Below are positions 11,671 through 22,800 of a stretch of 64,000 nucleotides of DNA, in pieces. The notes under the pieces are model-generated. The model searched no databases. It saw only the letters and a program-made list of their open reading frames with translations, and had not been told where the DNA came from. The DNA is from Euborellia annulipes (taxonomy: Eukaryota; Arthropoda; Insecta; Dermaptera; Anisolabididae): contig JAKCPI010011772.1 in the NCBI GenBank assembly GCA_023213315.1, forward strand, positions 1 through 64,000. Reading direction: 5' to 3'. Made by a program: the position numbers and the translations under genes. Within the stretch, counting starts at the first letter, position 1. Each line of letters starts with the position of its first letter.

Positions 11671-11879
11671 TTGGCTTGAGAAAATATGGGGCTTTCCAGG
11701 CCCACCGGAAGATAGCTGGTCCCATGGCCCCCCCTTTAATTTTTCTTGGGGCAAGGGGCTTTCTGGGGGGGGGGCAGGCCCCCCTGGCACCCCCTAGTTA
11801 CGCCCATGTTTCTAAGCTTTTACTTGACGCTTCAAATTCTTCAGTAGTTGAATACACAACTAATTTCTAATTTTTTCAG

Positions 11880-12770
11880 GATAAATGGAATTTTCTCGAT
11901 TTTCATCACCTCTAACTATTATTATTATTATTTTTCTTCAATTTTCTAGAATCTCAGTCAATCCTGGAAGCATTTAAGAGCACCATCATGATAAATAAGC
12001 CGAGAAAAAAAAATTTTTTTTTTCAAAAATAAAAAAAAAATAGAACGCGAAATAATCCCACTCTGAAATTTTCAGAGCATTTGTAGAAAAAATCAAAGTT
12101 TTTTATAAAAAAAAAAAAATTAAAAAAAAAAGTGTCATTCATCCCGAAATTTTTGTTTTTTTCCGAAAATGTCAAAAAAAAACGTTCAAGATGAATCTTT
12201 AAAATTTTGTCATATTTTTTTCTGAAAAGTACATTTAAAGACAAAAATTTCAAAAAAAAAATCGTCCCGATAAGTTAATTTTTGACAGTTTTACGGTTAT
12301 TTAAAAAAAAATCGATGTTTTTTGAAAATGCTATAACATTTTTTTGGCTGGGTCGAAAAATCTGAAAAAATTCTCAAACACGTTTTCAATAGGGTATAAA
12401 AAGATAACAAAGTTTCAGCCAAATCAAAAATGGTCGGGTTCAAAAGTGGTCGAGTTGGCTAATTACCTTCTCCTGCTTTAAATACCAGAAAAAAACTTAA
12501 AATAAACGAAAAAATACCAATTAGATACATATCACATTAAAAGAACAATAGTGGAGTAAAGAAAAATTAAGAAAATTTACAAATAGTAGAAAATATATGA
12601 AATATTTCATAGTTCAGGAAGGAAGTAATAACAAAATTTGGCTCCAATCTTATTTTTTTCTTTAGCCAGCCTTGTTGAAGTTTGTATAAGATTACAAATA
12701 TAGAATAGAATAAAATTGGAAGCCAATTTTGATATTCCTTTTATACAGAACTAAGAATTTCCTACTTTAT
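11880..12770. other. No gene seen; repeat-derived AT-rich DNA
   Basis: Long A and T homopolymers, and a block ending GGTCGAGTTGGCTAATTACC typical of dispersed invertebrate repeats. No supported exon. Its right end is the target site of the hAT element at 12774. Confidence 0.35.
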
Positions 12771-12794
12771 AGTCAGCGCCGGATTGGCCGGTCG

Positions 12795-13470
12795 GGAGAA
12801 TCGGGAATTTCCCGAGAGGCCGCTGGCTTTTTGAGGCTGAGAGGCCGCTGCCTTTTTGGGGCCTCGAACTTTTAGAAGCCATTGGCTTTAAGAGGCCGCA
12901 GTCTTTTCGGGGCCTTGGTGGGCTTTTCGAGGCTGCGTGCTTTAAGATGACAGTAGCTTTAAGAGGCCGTTTGTTGGCTTTAAGAGGCCGCTGGTTTTTT
13001 GGTGCCTCGTGCTTTAAAAGGCCGCTGACTTTTTGGGGCCGCGGGCTTTTCGAGGCTGCGTGCTTTAAGATGACAGTAGCTTTAAGAGGCCGCAAGTTTT
13101 AGAGGCCGTTTGTTGGCTTTAAGAGGCCGCTGGTTTTTTGGTGCCTCGTGCTTTAAAAGGCCGCTGACTTTTTAGGGCCGCGGGCTTTTCGAGGCTGCGT
13201 GCTTTAAGATGACAGTAGCTTTAAGAGGCCGCAAGTTTTAGAGGCCGTTTGTTGGCTTTAAGAGGTCGCTGGTTTTTTCGTTCCTCGTGCTTTAAAAGGC
13301 CGCTGACTTTTTAGGGCCGCGGGCTTTTCGAGGCTGCGTGCTTTAAGATGACAGTAGCTTTAAGAGGCCGCAAGTTTTAGAGGCCGTTTGTTGGCTTTAA
13401 GAGGCCGCTGGTTTTTTGGTGCCTCGTGCTTTAAAAGGCCGCTGACTTTTTGGGGCCGCGGGCTTTATTT
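12795..13470. repeat. GC-rich 139-bp tandem repeat
   Basis: Units contain GGCTGCGTGCTTTAAGATGA at 12931, 13054, 13193 and 13332 (spacing 123, 139, 139) and many AGAGGCCGC motifs. The minus strand stays open through part of the array (12751-13095) as a Lys/Pro/Ser-rich repeat, but this follows from the repeat and shows no gene signals. Confidence 0.8.
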
Positions 13471-14123
13471 ATTATTTATTTTTCACCCTACAGCTAGCTG
13501 TCAACCATTTACAGGAGAGTGTACAATGATTCAGTTGTATAATTAACATGCACTAGGTCATGGGGCAGGCTTGTTTGTATAGATCTGATCCAATGATTTA
13601 GGCGGTCTGAAGAAAAGATTTTCTACATTTATTAGGCCCCTAATATTTATTTTTTAATAAATCAAGCTAAGTTTGATAATATCTCCTGTTGAGAATCATA
13701 GTGGTGTAAGTCCGAAATTCAACAATTGGAGAAAAGACGTTTGAAAGTTTAATAAATCCCCATTGATTTATCTATGCATTTAAATACGGCAACAAATGAA
13801 TAGGACAGAATCAATAGAAAAGGATGGAAATATATTTTCACCACTTTGGCACTCAAAATAGACGTTTGGTAGGCTTAACTCGAAAATTGAATTTACCGAC
13901 TTTCGCCACTATGATTCTCAGCAGGCGATATATTTCATCGTCTCAGGATAGCTAAAAAAGCAGTTTTCACTGCCTAATTTTCAAAAAATTTTCCATGCCC
14001 CCCCCCCCCCAGAAGTTGTCTGTCCGAATCTGGCCTTAATAAATTATGGAATACCTACCCATGGGGGAGGCAGAGTAGAACAAACTCAAATCATATATAC
14101 ATATATTTATTTAAACAATAATT

Positions 14124-15231
14124 ATTATATGAGGGGGTGTCAAAAAATAACAGAAATTATTTTTTACTAGAAAATTCCGCTTACTTTTATTCAAATTCCA
14201 GTACAGACCTTCAAAGTAAACTCCCGCGTACAAATTACAACGATTTCAGCGTTCATTCCATAGTTCAAAACACTCCCTGATGCCCCTTTTTGATAGTCTG
14301 TTAAGTACACCAGAAATCTTGTTGTTTAGCTCTCGATCACTCTAAAAATGACGACCCCGAAGCTATTTTTTCCACTCCAGGAAATGGGTGCCCCCCAGAA
14401 GTTGTCTGTCCGAATCTGGCCTTAATAAATTATGGAATACCTACCCATGGGGGAGGCAGAGTAGAACAAACTCAAATCATATATACATATATTTATTTAA
14501 ACAATAATTATTATATGAGGAGGTGTCAAAAAATAACAGAAATTATTTTTTACTAGAAAATTCCGCTTACTTTTATTCAAATTCCAGTACAGACCTTCAA
14601 AGTAAACTCCCGCGTACAAATTACAACGATTTCAGCGTTCATTCCATAGTTCAAAACACTCCCTGATGCCCCTTTTTGATAGTCTGTTAAGTACACCAGA
14701 AATCTTGTTGTTTAGCTCTCGATCACTCTAAAAATGACGACCCCGAAGCTATTTTTTCCACTCCAGGAAATGGGTGCAAGTCACAGGTCTCAAGGTCCGG
14801 TGAATAAAGATGGATCACCTCAGTGCCCAATTCAGTGATTGTTTTTTGAGTCCTGATGGCGCGATGTGCCGATGCATTATCGTGGGAAAGGATCCAATTG
14901 AGCAAGATTGTTCTTGCTGGTCTTTATGTTGCAATTTTCCTTTTCAATGGCCCTTCAAAACTTCACAAAAGTAATTCGCAGTAACAGTACTTTGCTTATC
15001 CACCGCGTGATCGAGAGCTAAACAAGAACATTTCTGGTGTACTTAACAGATTATCAAAAAGGGGCTTCAGGGAGAGTTTTGAACGGTGGGCTGAACGCTG
15101 GAATCGATGTAATTTGTTCGAGGGAGATTATTACTTTGAAGGTCTGTAATGGATGTAATGGAATTGGAATAAAAGTAAGCAGTTTTCTAGTAAAAAAATA
15201 ATTCAGGTTATTTTTTGACAGCCCCTCTTAT
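14124..15231 (-). mobile_element. Mariner element relic with a duplicated end
   Basis: Terminal inverted repeats: GGGGTGTCAAAAAATAACAG on the left and TTATTTTTTGACAGCCCCTC on the right. On the minus strand, 14905-14723 reads WILSHDNASAHRA and later YSPDLETCD. These match the mariner transposase segment with the second catalytic Asp (HDN-x-x-AH) and the YSPDL-x-x-CD motif holding the third. The reading is broken before and after. A ~382-bp segment including the left TIR is duplicated in tandem (14010-14391 and 14392-14773), so there are two left ends. Inactive. Confidence 0.75.
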
Positions 15232-15374
15232 GTTCTATAAAATTTTAATTTTTATTTAAAAAAAAAAATCAAATTTTAATGTTTTTTTTTGTGTATTATG
15301 GAAAAGTAAATTATTTTGCCTTAAATTATAAATAGAATTATCTCACTTAAAAAAGTATCAAAAGATGAATAAAT

Positions 15375-15530
15375 TAACTAGCCTCAGACTATGAGGTAGA
15401 GCATTGGATTCTGATTCCAAAGAGGGTTGCATACCGTCTCATACGACAAAAATTTATTTCAAGATTGGCTACCAATCCAACTGAAATAAATAGAGACGGG
15501 GTCTCTCCTGGACCCCCTCAGCTCACAAAG
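15375..15530 (+). repeat. tRNA-derived SINE-like fragment
   Basis: A box-A-like stretch (AGACTATGAGGTAGAGCATT) is followed by GGGTTGCATACCGTCTC and then ATTGGCTACCAATCC, the same tail motif seen in the SINE at 61389-61548. It lacks the tRNA acceptor stem, so it is not a tRNA gene. Confidence 0.4.
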
Positions 15531-15746
15531 TCCTCTATAAGACTGCAAAATTTCGTTTCAAAATTCCAACGGGAAGTTGGTCAAACAGAGTGTGAAAGGT
15601 GGACGGACAGACGGACATTCCGCGATTATAATATATAATATACTATAGATGGGGCCGGTCGAGCTAGAATTTTCCCGGGCCGCTGTGACTTCCCAATCCG
15701 GCGCTGTTTATAGTATTAATTAAAGTGATCTAAATAATAAACTTAC

Positions 15747-15821
15747 CAAATAGCAAAGCGAGATAATGTTGAGTATCTGGATTGCGAGAATCGACTTCAT
15801 AATGACATCTTGGAAGGAATT
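15747..15821 (-). pseudogene. Exon-like module M1, copy 4 (best preserved)
   Basis: 75 nt between TTTCAG and G|GTAAGT on the minus strand. It is open in the phase-1 frame as LPRCHYEVDSRNPDTQHYLA and three further residues. It lies 33 bp from the target duplication of the 2.9-kb hAT element. Whether any transcript still uses it is unknown. Confidence 0.4.
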
Positions 15822-16000
15822 CTGAAATAAAATAAATAACATATAATTATCATAAAAGTGAAAGTATTTGTAAATTAGTAGAAAATCATTTCAATCAATT
15901 CAAAGCATAAAAACTCAATTTTGACCCCGGTGAAGATTTGGTACCTTTTCATGTGGACGGTCACTATGATACTGAAAAGGTAAGAAACTAAATAAACTCA

Positions 16001-16190
16001 CTAGATGAGAATAACAAGAATTGCAGATTTATTTCCTCTTCGCTTCTCGTAGTCATAAGCGTCAAGTTGACGTGTCATGGTAAATGGAAAGATCGTTTTT
16101 GCATCCGTCAGACGCCATTCCTCTCTATTCAATGCCCTCGGTTTTGAAACCCGAAGCGGACTGCCTGTGAATAATTTCATCTGGTCGATC
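16001..16190 (-). CDS. Possible exon of an unrecognised gene
   Basis: An open minus-strand stretch ends LDAYDYEKRRGNKSAILVIL followed by a GTGAGT donor at about 16004. Base composition is less AT-rich than the surroundings, as expected of coding DNA. Upstream on the same strand (to 16395) the frame breaks. It lies between the M3 and M1 modules and may belong to the same repeated gene. The family is not recognised. Confidence 0.3.
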
Positions 16191-16397
16191 CATGGTGATC
16201 TGCCTGGTTTTTTCCCTGAACTTTTCTCTCTATAATGATCTTTTCGAGGGCAATTTCTCTGAGCATTATGCAGGTTGGAAACAATTGGAAACAATTGCCT
16301 CCAGGCTCATTTTCACCCCCAGCTCCTCGAGGATAGAGCTATTGGTGCGATGGGCCGTCCAACGAATCCTGAGCAGTCCTCTCCAACGCCACATTTA

Positions 16398-17407
16398 GGC
16401 CCGGCGCACATTGAACGCAGCAGAGGCGCAGCCGAGGTGGAGTGGAGGCGCAGCAGAGGAATAGGCCTCTGTCAGGTCAGCGCACATTGAACGCAGTACT
16501 GCGTTGCCTCTGTTGCAAACATGTCATTTGAAATGGAGGAAAAAATCTTAAATATTTATGAATTTTGTTTTAAAATTGTATTTTATTTCAAGAAAAAAAA
16601 ATAATAATTTTAATATATTGAAATTCAATCATTGCATTTGAGAATTAAACATATTAAAATGAAATTCAATCACAAAATATTTAGTTTTCGTGTTAAATTT
16701 AAATTATTAGCATAATTATTATATATATATTATCATATATTATTAGCACAATTCATGTTGAGGAGGCCAATCGAGAAGATTCAGAAGGATTCAATTTTAT
16801 TTTATTTGTTTTTGTTTTATAATTCTTATATTATCTAAAAAAAAGTTTCTCCACTTTAAGTTTCTTGGAGGGGAGAAAAAATTTTGCCCCCCCCCCCCCA
16901 AGCAGATATCCTGGCTACACTACTGTGTTCTATTATACAGTTTCAAACTCGCCCTTCCTCCCCCTATCCCAAGATGTCTAAAAAAATTTAATTATGTTAA
17001 ACTAATAAAAGTTTTCTCACCATACGTAAAATTTAGCTCTGAAGCAATCTTATCCCACAGATCATCCTTCAATTTTGTCCGCATGTAATCCGGGTGGGTT
17101 GTATCGTACAACACGGGATGATCTTGGACTAATTGGATTAGTTGTTCCATACTATTAACTTATAAAAAGCTAATAAATCAAATAAAAATAAATAAAAGTT
17201 GAAGTTAAAAAGCTCGCAGAGGCGACAGAGGACGTAGGAAACTGTGTTGCTACCACAACCAGACAGAGGCTCTGCAGAGTTATTCCTATGCTACGCCTGC
17301 CCTCTGTCCAATGTGCGCTGCCCTATTGAAACGCGTGTATTACAAAAAGACCTCTGTCTATGCTCTGCCTCGGCTGCGCCTCTGCTGCGTTCAATGTGCG
17401 CCGGGCC
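16398..17407 (-). mobile_element. PIF/Harbinger element relic with MADF exon
   Basis: About 40-bp terminal inverted repeats begin GGCCCGGCGCACATTGAACG and end CGTTCAATGTGCGCCGGGCC, with a 3-bp TTA target duplication (16395-16397, 17408-17410). TWA duplications are standard for PIF/Harbinger. At 17150-17021 on the minus strand an open exon begins MEQLIQLVQDHPVLYD and continues through HPDYMRTKL and DDLWDKIASEL to a GTGAGA donor. This is the MADF (Myb/SANT-like) DNA-binding pattern carried by the second protein of Harbinger elements. The DDE transposase is missing, so this is an internal-deletion derivative. Confidence 0.75.
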
Positions 17408-17644
17408 TTACTGGTAAAAGACATTTATGCGGTCTCGGTTTTTTCTTCTCTTGGTTTTTTCTTAGAACACGTCTCGGGCCTTTACAAAAAGATGGAAAAT
17501 ATCAGTGTTTGCAGCAGTCTAATTTTACTTGCTTTAACTACTACTACACGGAGTTAATTTAAATTTAAAATAAAAAATTCGTTTCGTTTTTTCATTTTTT
17601 TATAACTGTTGATCAAATTATTGTATTAGATTATTAAGGTGTAC

Positions 17645-17689
17645 CTTGTTTCATTATATTTCATCTCGCTGCGTTTTCTTTGAAACATT
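17645..17689 (-). pseudogene. Exon-like module M3, copy 1
   Basis: 45 nt between TTAACCCAG and AAG|GTACAC on the minus strand, open as MFQRKRSEMKYNETR in one frame. A related 40-nt copy lies at 18897-18936 (MFQRKCKRLTLNK). The length difference is not a multiple of three. Confidence 0.35.
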
Positions 17690-17748
17690 CTGGGTTAAAA
17701 CAGCTCAAGATTTTTATCATTCTGAAAATTTCTTGATATATATATATA

Positions 17749-17811
17749 TAGTGTTCTCTCCGAGCTCCAAACATATCAGTTGAAAGGAATGTCTTTTGAT
17801 CCGAATCACAT
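17749..17811 (-). pseudogene. CD-type exon module, copy at 17.8 kb
   Basis: Starts after TTTTAG as TGTGATTCGG and reads CDSDQKTFLSTDMFGARREH, in the same frame as the intact exon at 124-253. It is cut on its far side by a (TA)n tract and has no matching donor. Confidence 0.4.
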
Positions 17812-18042
17812 CTAAAATAAAAAATTAAATAAATAATTATAAAAAGATTTAAAATATCTGGTAGATTTTAATTTAATTTCCACCTTTCTCTCAATAAATT
17901 ATATTAGAATTATATATATAAAGATAAAATATTTATAATTAGTATACTGGAGTATAGGAAATTTAATTATTAGATTATTATATTAGAATTCTATATTTAT
18001 ATAAAATATTTATAATTAGTATACTGTAGTATAGGAAATTTA

Positions 18043-18276
18043 ATTTGCTCAGGGGCCCACATCTTGTGGGGAAGTGGATGGCGACCACGAGCTACCCGAG
18101 CTGGGACTGACAGTCCTTCTATTCTTTACATGTCAGTCTCTTCCTTTTATATTTTCAAAAGGCGTCAGACCGTGCGATGGGCCGGCCTGTTCTATTTCTT
18201 CCGATCCCAAAAAAACCCATTCCACCGACCCCTGCACCGCCGACCCGAATAATAACGGCAAAGAAAGAAGAAGAAG
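18043..18276 (+). mobile_element. Short LINE-derived non-autonomous element
   Basis: The first ~210 bases match the 5' end of the RTE-type LINE (inverted at about 22800-22968), including GATGGCGACCACGAGCT and CGTCAGACCGTGCGA. They are followed directly by an (AAG)n tail like the LINE's 3' end. A 15-bp duplication AGTATAGGAAATTTA flanks it (18028-18042, 18277-18291). The structure 5' end plus tail without the body suggests mobilisation in trans by the LINE. Confidence 0.7.
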
Positions 18277-18532
18277 AGTATAGGAAATTTAAGAAAATTT
18301 GCAAATTAATAGATTAAAGAAATTAAAAATTTTATTTTTCCTAAAATAAGTTATTTTACGTTTCAAAAGTCAAGAAATAAAAAAAATTTGTTTTTTAGAT
18401 AAAGAAATAATTAAAAATAGAACCCAAATTTTATCATTTCTTGACTCATGGACCACCTAGCTATAAAGACATAATAGTTACTAATTAATAATATGATTGG
18501 AAAATTAGAGTGATGAAAATAAATAAACTCCC

Positions 18533-18599
18533 CAAATGGCAAAGTGAAATGACGTTGAGTTAACTTTGATCAACGACAAGAAGAATCTTGGAAGGTATC
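18533..18599 (-). pseudogene. Exon-like module M1, copy 5 (donor lost)
   Basis: 67 nt related to the other M1 copies. The acceptor (ATCAG) is present, but the donor G|GT has become GGGGAG, so it is unlikely to splice. Confidence 0.45.
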
Positions 18600-18896
18600 C
18601 TGATATAGAAATAAAAAAATGAATCATACTTTTTGTTGCTCTCAAATGACAATTCAAATAAAGATTTCCATAAAACCAAAGTTATCCTAAAAAAAATAAA
18701 TAAATTCAGTTTGGTTTTTGATATTTTAAGAACTGTCGATCAAGAAAAATCCCTTGAACTTTGTTAAATTCTTTATTTGAATTGATTTAGAAATGTTTTT
18801 CTTAAAAGATTAGTCCCTGACTCCCAGTGTTAATTTAAAATTAAATAAAAATTTGTCTCGTTTTCATTTTTTTTATATTTGTTAATCAAGGCTTAC

Positions 18897-18936
18897 CTTG
18901 TTTAATGTTAATCGCTTGCATTTTCTTTGAAACATT
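18897..18936 (-). pseudogene. Exon-like module M3, copy 2
   Basis: 40 nt beginning AATGTTTCAAAGAAAATGC after a CCAG acceptor and ending AAG|GTAAGC. It lies between the M1 copy at 18.6 kb and the CD-type copy at 19.1 kb, in the same relative order as around 17.7 kb. Confidence 0.35.
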
Positions 18937-19021
18937 CTGGCTTAAAACTGCTGAATTATTTTCTCTCCTTTTTTTTTTAATATTATCAGTAATTTCAATA
19001 TATATATATATATATATATGA

Positions 19022-19092
19022 TGCCGGATATTGTATTCCTTCTGAGTTCCAAAAACATGCTTTGAAGAGAAGTCTTTTGGACCAAATCACAT
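19022..19092 (-). pseudogene. CD-type exon module, copy at 19.1 kb
   Basis: Reads CDLVQKTSLQSMF from the conserved TTTTAG acceptor and ends against a (TA)n tract (19000-19018), exactly as in the other truncated copies. Confidence 0.4.
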
Positions 19093-19805
19093 CTAAAATG
19101 AAAAATAAATAAGCTTAATTCATTTAATAAAGTTGTACTTAAATAATTACAAAAAGATTTAAGATGAAGAAGATAACTAAAATATATTTTAAAACAGGTA
19201 GGTAAAGATTCTGTTTATATCTATTTATATAAATACTTCTAAACATGTGATTTAATCACACACAAATCCAGTAAATAATAATTTTAAATACTAGGAATAA
19301 TTGAAAAATATTTTAAAACAAAACACCTAATTATTTAAACAAATTAAAAATAAAGGAAAAAGAAAAAAATTATTTGTCAAAGTGAAGGAAATAGTAAATG
19401 AGTTAATAAAACGAATAATCTATTTAGTTTATATAATGCAGATATTAAATTAAAAATAAATATTAAATAATTAAAAGAATAAAGGAAATGAAATATTAAA
19501 TAAATATGAAAATAAAATTTGACAGACAGACACATTTAATCACGAGTTTGGAATATTATGAATTATTTAATTTATTGAAAATAATAATCCTGAAATAAAT
19601 ATTTAAATGCAATACTGACCTTAAAAAATAGAAATAATTAAGATGAAATATAAATAATTTGATCTAATAACATTTGAGAAATATTTTAGCCAAAGTCTAT
19701 TCCCTGGCCAAAGTCATGGATGAGATAAAGAGACGAGGCATTCGATTGAGTTTTCAATGGAGTCAAAGTCAAAGCAATCAAGCTTCTTTTGAAAAAAATT
19801 ATTAT

Positions 19806-22800
19806 CTTCTTCTTCTTCTTCTGTCCACACCATTATTAATCCCGCGGTGCGGGGTCGGCGGACTTACTCTCCCCCTCCACTCTGCCCTATCCAATGCTGT
19901 TGTCTCCGACAGGCCAAGCTCGGTCATGTCTCTCCTGATCCGATGAAGCCAAGTCATCCTAGGTGCTCCTCTGCGTTGTCGTCCGAGGAGCCCCATATTG
20001 TACTCTGCCCTCGCCACGCCACTGCTCTCTTGGCGTACGACATGTCCAAACCAGCGGAGACGCCATTCGCGCATTTTGTCAGTGATTGGCGCTATGCCAA
20101 ACCTGCTCCTAATGGTATCATTGGGGATGCGGTCAAGTCTGGTGACACCAAGTGACCACCTGGCCATCCGCATCTCCATCACATGCAGTGCCGATTCGCT
20201 TCTCTTCGTGGAGGCCCATGTCTCGGTCGAATACAGAGCAACCGGCCTCACGACCGTCCGGTAGATTGCCGACTTCAAATAAATCGGCATCCGTCGGTCG
20301 CAAAGGATTCCGGAGCATTCTCGCCATTCAAGCCAACTGGCATTTATACGCCCGGCAATCTCATCCATTGGTTCCCCATCATCAGCGACCCTCGACCCAA
20401 GATAGCGAAAACTGCAACATTTAGGAAGCGCCTGGCCATCAAGTATAACTTGATCTGCAGTTTGTTGAAAGTACTGCATGTATTCGGTCTTGCGTAGGTT
20501 AATACGCAGACCGTATTGAGCAAGGCGATTCTTCCAGATGTTTACAGAATTTTCCAATTTGTCGCGAGTTTCCTCACTCAGCACCTCGTCATCGGCGTAA
20601 AGGAGGCACCACGGGTGGGGTCTTTGAAGATCCCGCGTGATGACATCCATACAGACGATGAAGAGCAGCGGTGAGAGAGCTACCTTGGTGGACGCCATCC
20701 GTAATGGGAAACGGTTCGGAGACTCCTGCCGGACATCTGACTCTGCTTTATGTTCCCTCATACAAGTTCTGTAGACGGACATATTCCTCAGGGACATTGG
20801 ATTTCCGCAAGCTGTGCCAGATGAGCTCACGCGGTAGCCTATCGAACAAGGTCGAGGAATGCGACGTGCAGCCCTTTCTGCCCAGCTCGCGCTTTTTCCA
20901 TCAGTTGACGTAATGCAAAAAGAGCATCAGATGTCCCTCTCTTCTGTACGAATCCACACTAGTTTTCACTCACATTGACAATAGAGCGAAGGCGATGGTC
21001 GACAATCCGCTCCCATATCTTCATGGTGTGCGAAAGAAGACGGATTGGGCGATAGTTCTGGCACTAAAGTATGTCGCCTTTATTTTTCCAGAAGGGAACC
21101 GTGACACTGGTTGCCCAGGCCTTCGGCACCCTGCCTTGGATAATCATGGCATTGAAAAAGCGACAGAGCCACTCATGTGCCAAGGGTCCAATCGCCTTCC
21201 AGACTTCGACAGGAAGGTCGTCAGGGCCAGGGCATTTGCCGTTCTTCATTTTCATAAGAGCCTGTTTCACGTGTGTTTGTGTGTGATTGGCTCAACAGAT
21301 CCATGAGTTGGCGGTGTCGGTGATAATGGTGGGTGGGGGAAGTCTTCACAGCTGATTCCTGCATAATGGTGTTTCCATCTATCACAAATGTCCACATCAT
21401 TTCTGATGATGGACCCATCTTCTTTCTTGACTTGTTTAACAGCTGTGATGGGTTGGCTTCTTCGTTGACGGTGTTTTGCCAAACGGAAGACAGACATTTC
21501 CCCCTCACGAGTGCCAAGACGGGAATAAAGTTCATTAAAGAACTCACTCTTCGCCTCGGCCACCGCCTTCTTTGCAGCCCTTTTTGCCTCACAGTACGAC
21601 CTTCTGTCATCATCAGATTGTGATGACTGCCAAAGGCTGAATGCATCCTTCTTCTCCCGCAGCTTTTCCTGAACCTCCGGCTTCCACCACCATGTTTCCT
21701 TTTCGATCTTGCGCACTCCAGGCTTTGTGACATCGCATACGTCAGCTCTACCCTCTCTGAGTCCAAGGACTGTTCTGTCCCAGAGTGTATCAATATCTGA
21801 CACATCCGAGACAGGGAGCAGGGCTGAGGCAAGACGCACTACAACTTCTCGGATTCTTTTCAGTTTCCACCACTTAACACGCTGAGAAGAGGTTTTCTGA
21901 ATCGGGTGAGCGGGACAGAGATATCGAGAATAACCGGACGATGTTGAGAGGTAATTGATTCACCCGGCTGTACCTTCACATTCTTAGATAACCCAAGCTG
22001 TGGGCGCCTCATTAGCCAAAAGTCGATTAGGGAGGCCCCCCCCCCCCCCTGAGCAGTAGCTGATGGTCTGCGATTCTCTTTTAATAGAAGGTTTTTGTAG
22101 AAGGTATTGGTCACCGCGAGATCATGTGCTGAAGCCCAATTAAGGAATTAGGTCCCCTCAGCGTTGATATCGCCATAATCGTGCCTCCCGTGGCTTCTCT
22201 CGTACCCAGTCCTATTCCGCCCGATATGGGCTTTGAAGTCACCCCCAATTAATACAAGGTGGTCGTCGGGCACAGATCGTATGTGCTCATCCATTTGGTC
22301 CCAGAAATCCTGCTTAGCGTCGGTGGAACAGCCCACTTGGGGAGTATAGCAGCTGATAATGTGGAGAATTTGTTCTCCAGTATCAAGGGCAACACCCAAG
22401 ATACGGTCCGAGATATTATGGACTGATGTAACCTTATCAACTAGCTCCTGGCACAAAACGACTGCGATGCCATTCCTGGAGGAGGAGGTGCCATGGTAGA
22501 TAAGTCGGTAACCAGCTCCTATATCCTTGGCCTTAGATCCATTCCATCTCGTTTCCTGCAGGCATCCTATGTGGATACGTCTGCGTTCCATGAGATGGGC
22601 GATTTCTCGTCGGCTTCTACCAGAGAGCCGACATTGAGCGTAGCCAGTCGGAGAGTTTGGGCTCGCCTCTTTAATCCGATGCCGCCCGAAGAACACCGGA
22701 ACCCTTGCCCATTTCTCACACCTTGTGGGCTACGGTGCGCGTCGCTTGCAGGGGACCGCCCTAGCCATTACCGTATTCCTAAAATGTGGCATTCATGATT

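Larger units (their letters stand above)
12774..15706. mobile_element. hAT-type non-autonomous element, 2.9 kb, with 8-bp TSD
   Basis: The left end is CAGCGCCGGATTGGCC and the right end CCCAATCCGGCGCTG, near-perfect terminal inverted repeats in hAT style. An exact 8-bp target duplication, TTTATAGT, lies at 12766-12773 and 15707-15714. The paralogous unit at about 2976-3030 is uninterrupted (TTCCTTCTTTATAGTAAATG and onward), giving an empty-site comparison. Inside are a GC-rich 139-bp tandem array, a foldback (13684-13926), a mariner relic and a tRNA-like SINE fragment. No hAT transposase is visible. Confidence 0.8.

Noticed and set aside
12751..13095. 114-codon minus-strand open frame, Lys/Pro/Ser rich
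   Set aside because: It is translated from the GC-rich 139-bp tandem repeat. Other units of the array do not keep the frame, and no start or splice context supports a gene.
16001..16294. Resemblance of DYEKRRGNKSAILVIL to the start of a caspase large subunit (Y-x-M...RG-x-ALI)
   Set aside because: Only a few residues agree, and no catalytic His or QACxG segment is found in any neighbouring module. Kept only as a possible exon of unknown type.
19847..21623. Several + strand open frames across 19.8-22.8 kb
   Set aside because: They are antisense to the RTE-type LINE reading on the minus strand, whose endonuclease and YADD motifs fix the coding strand.
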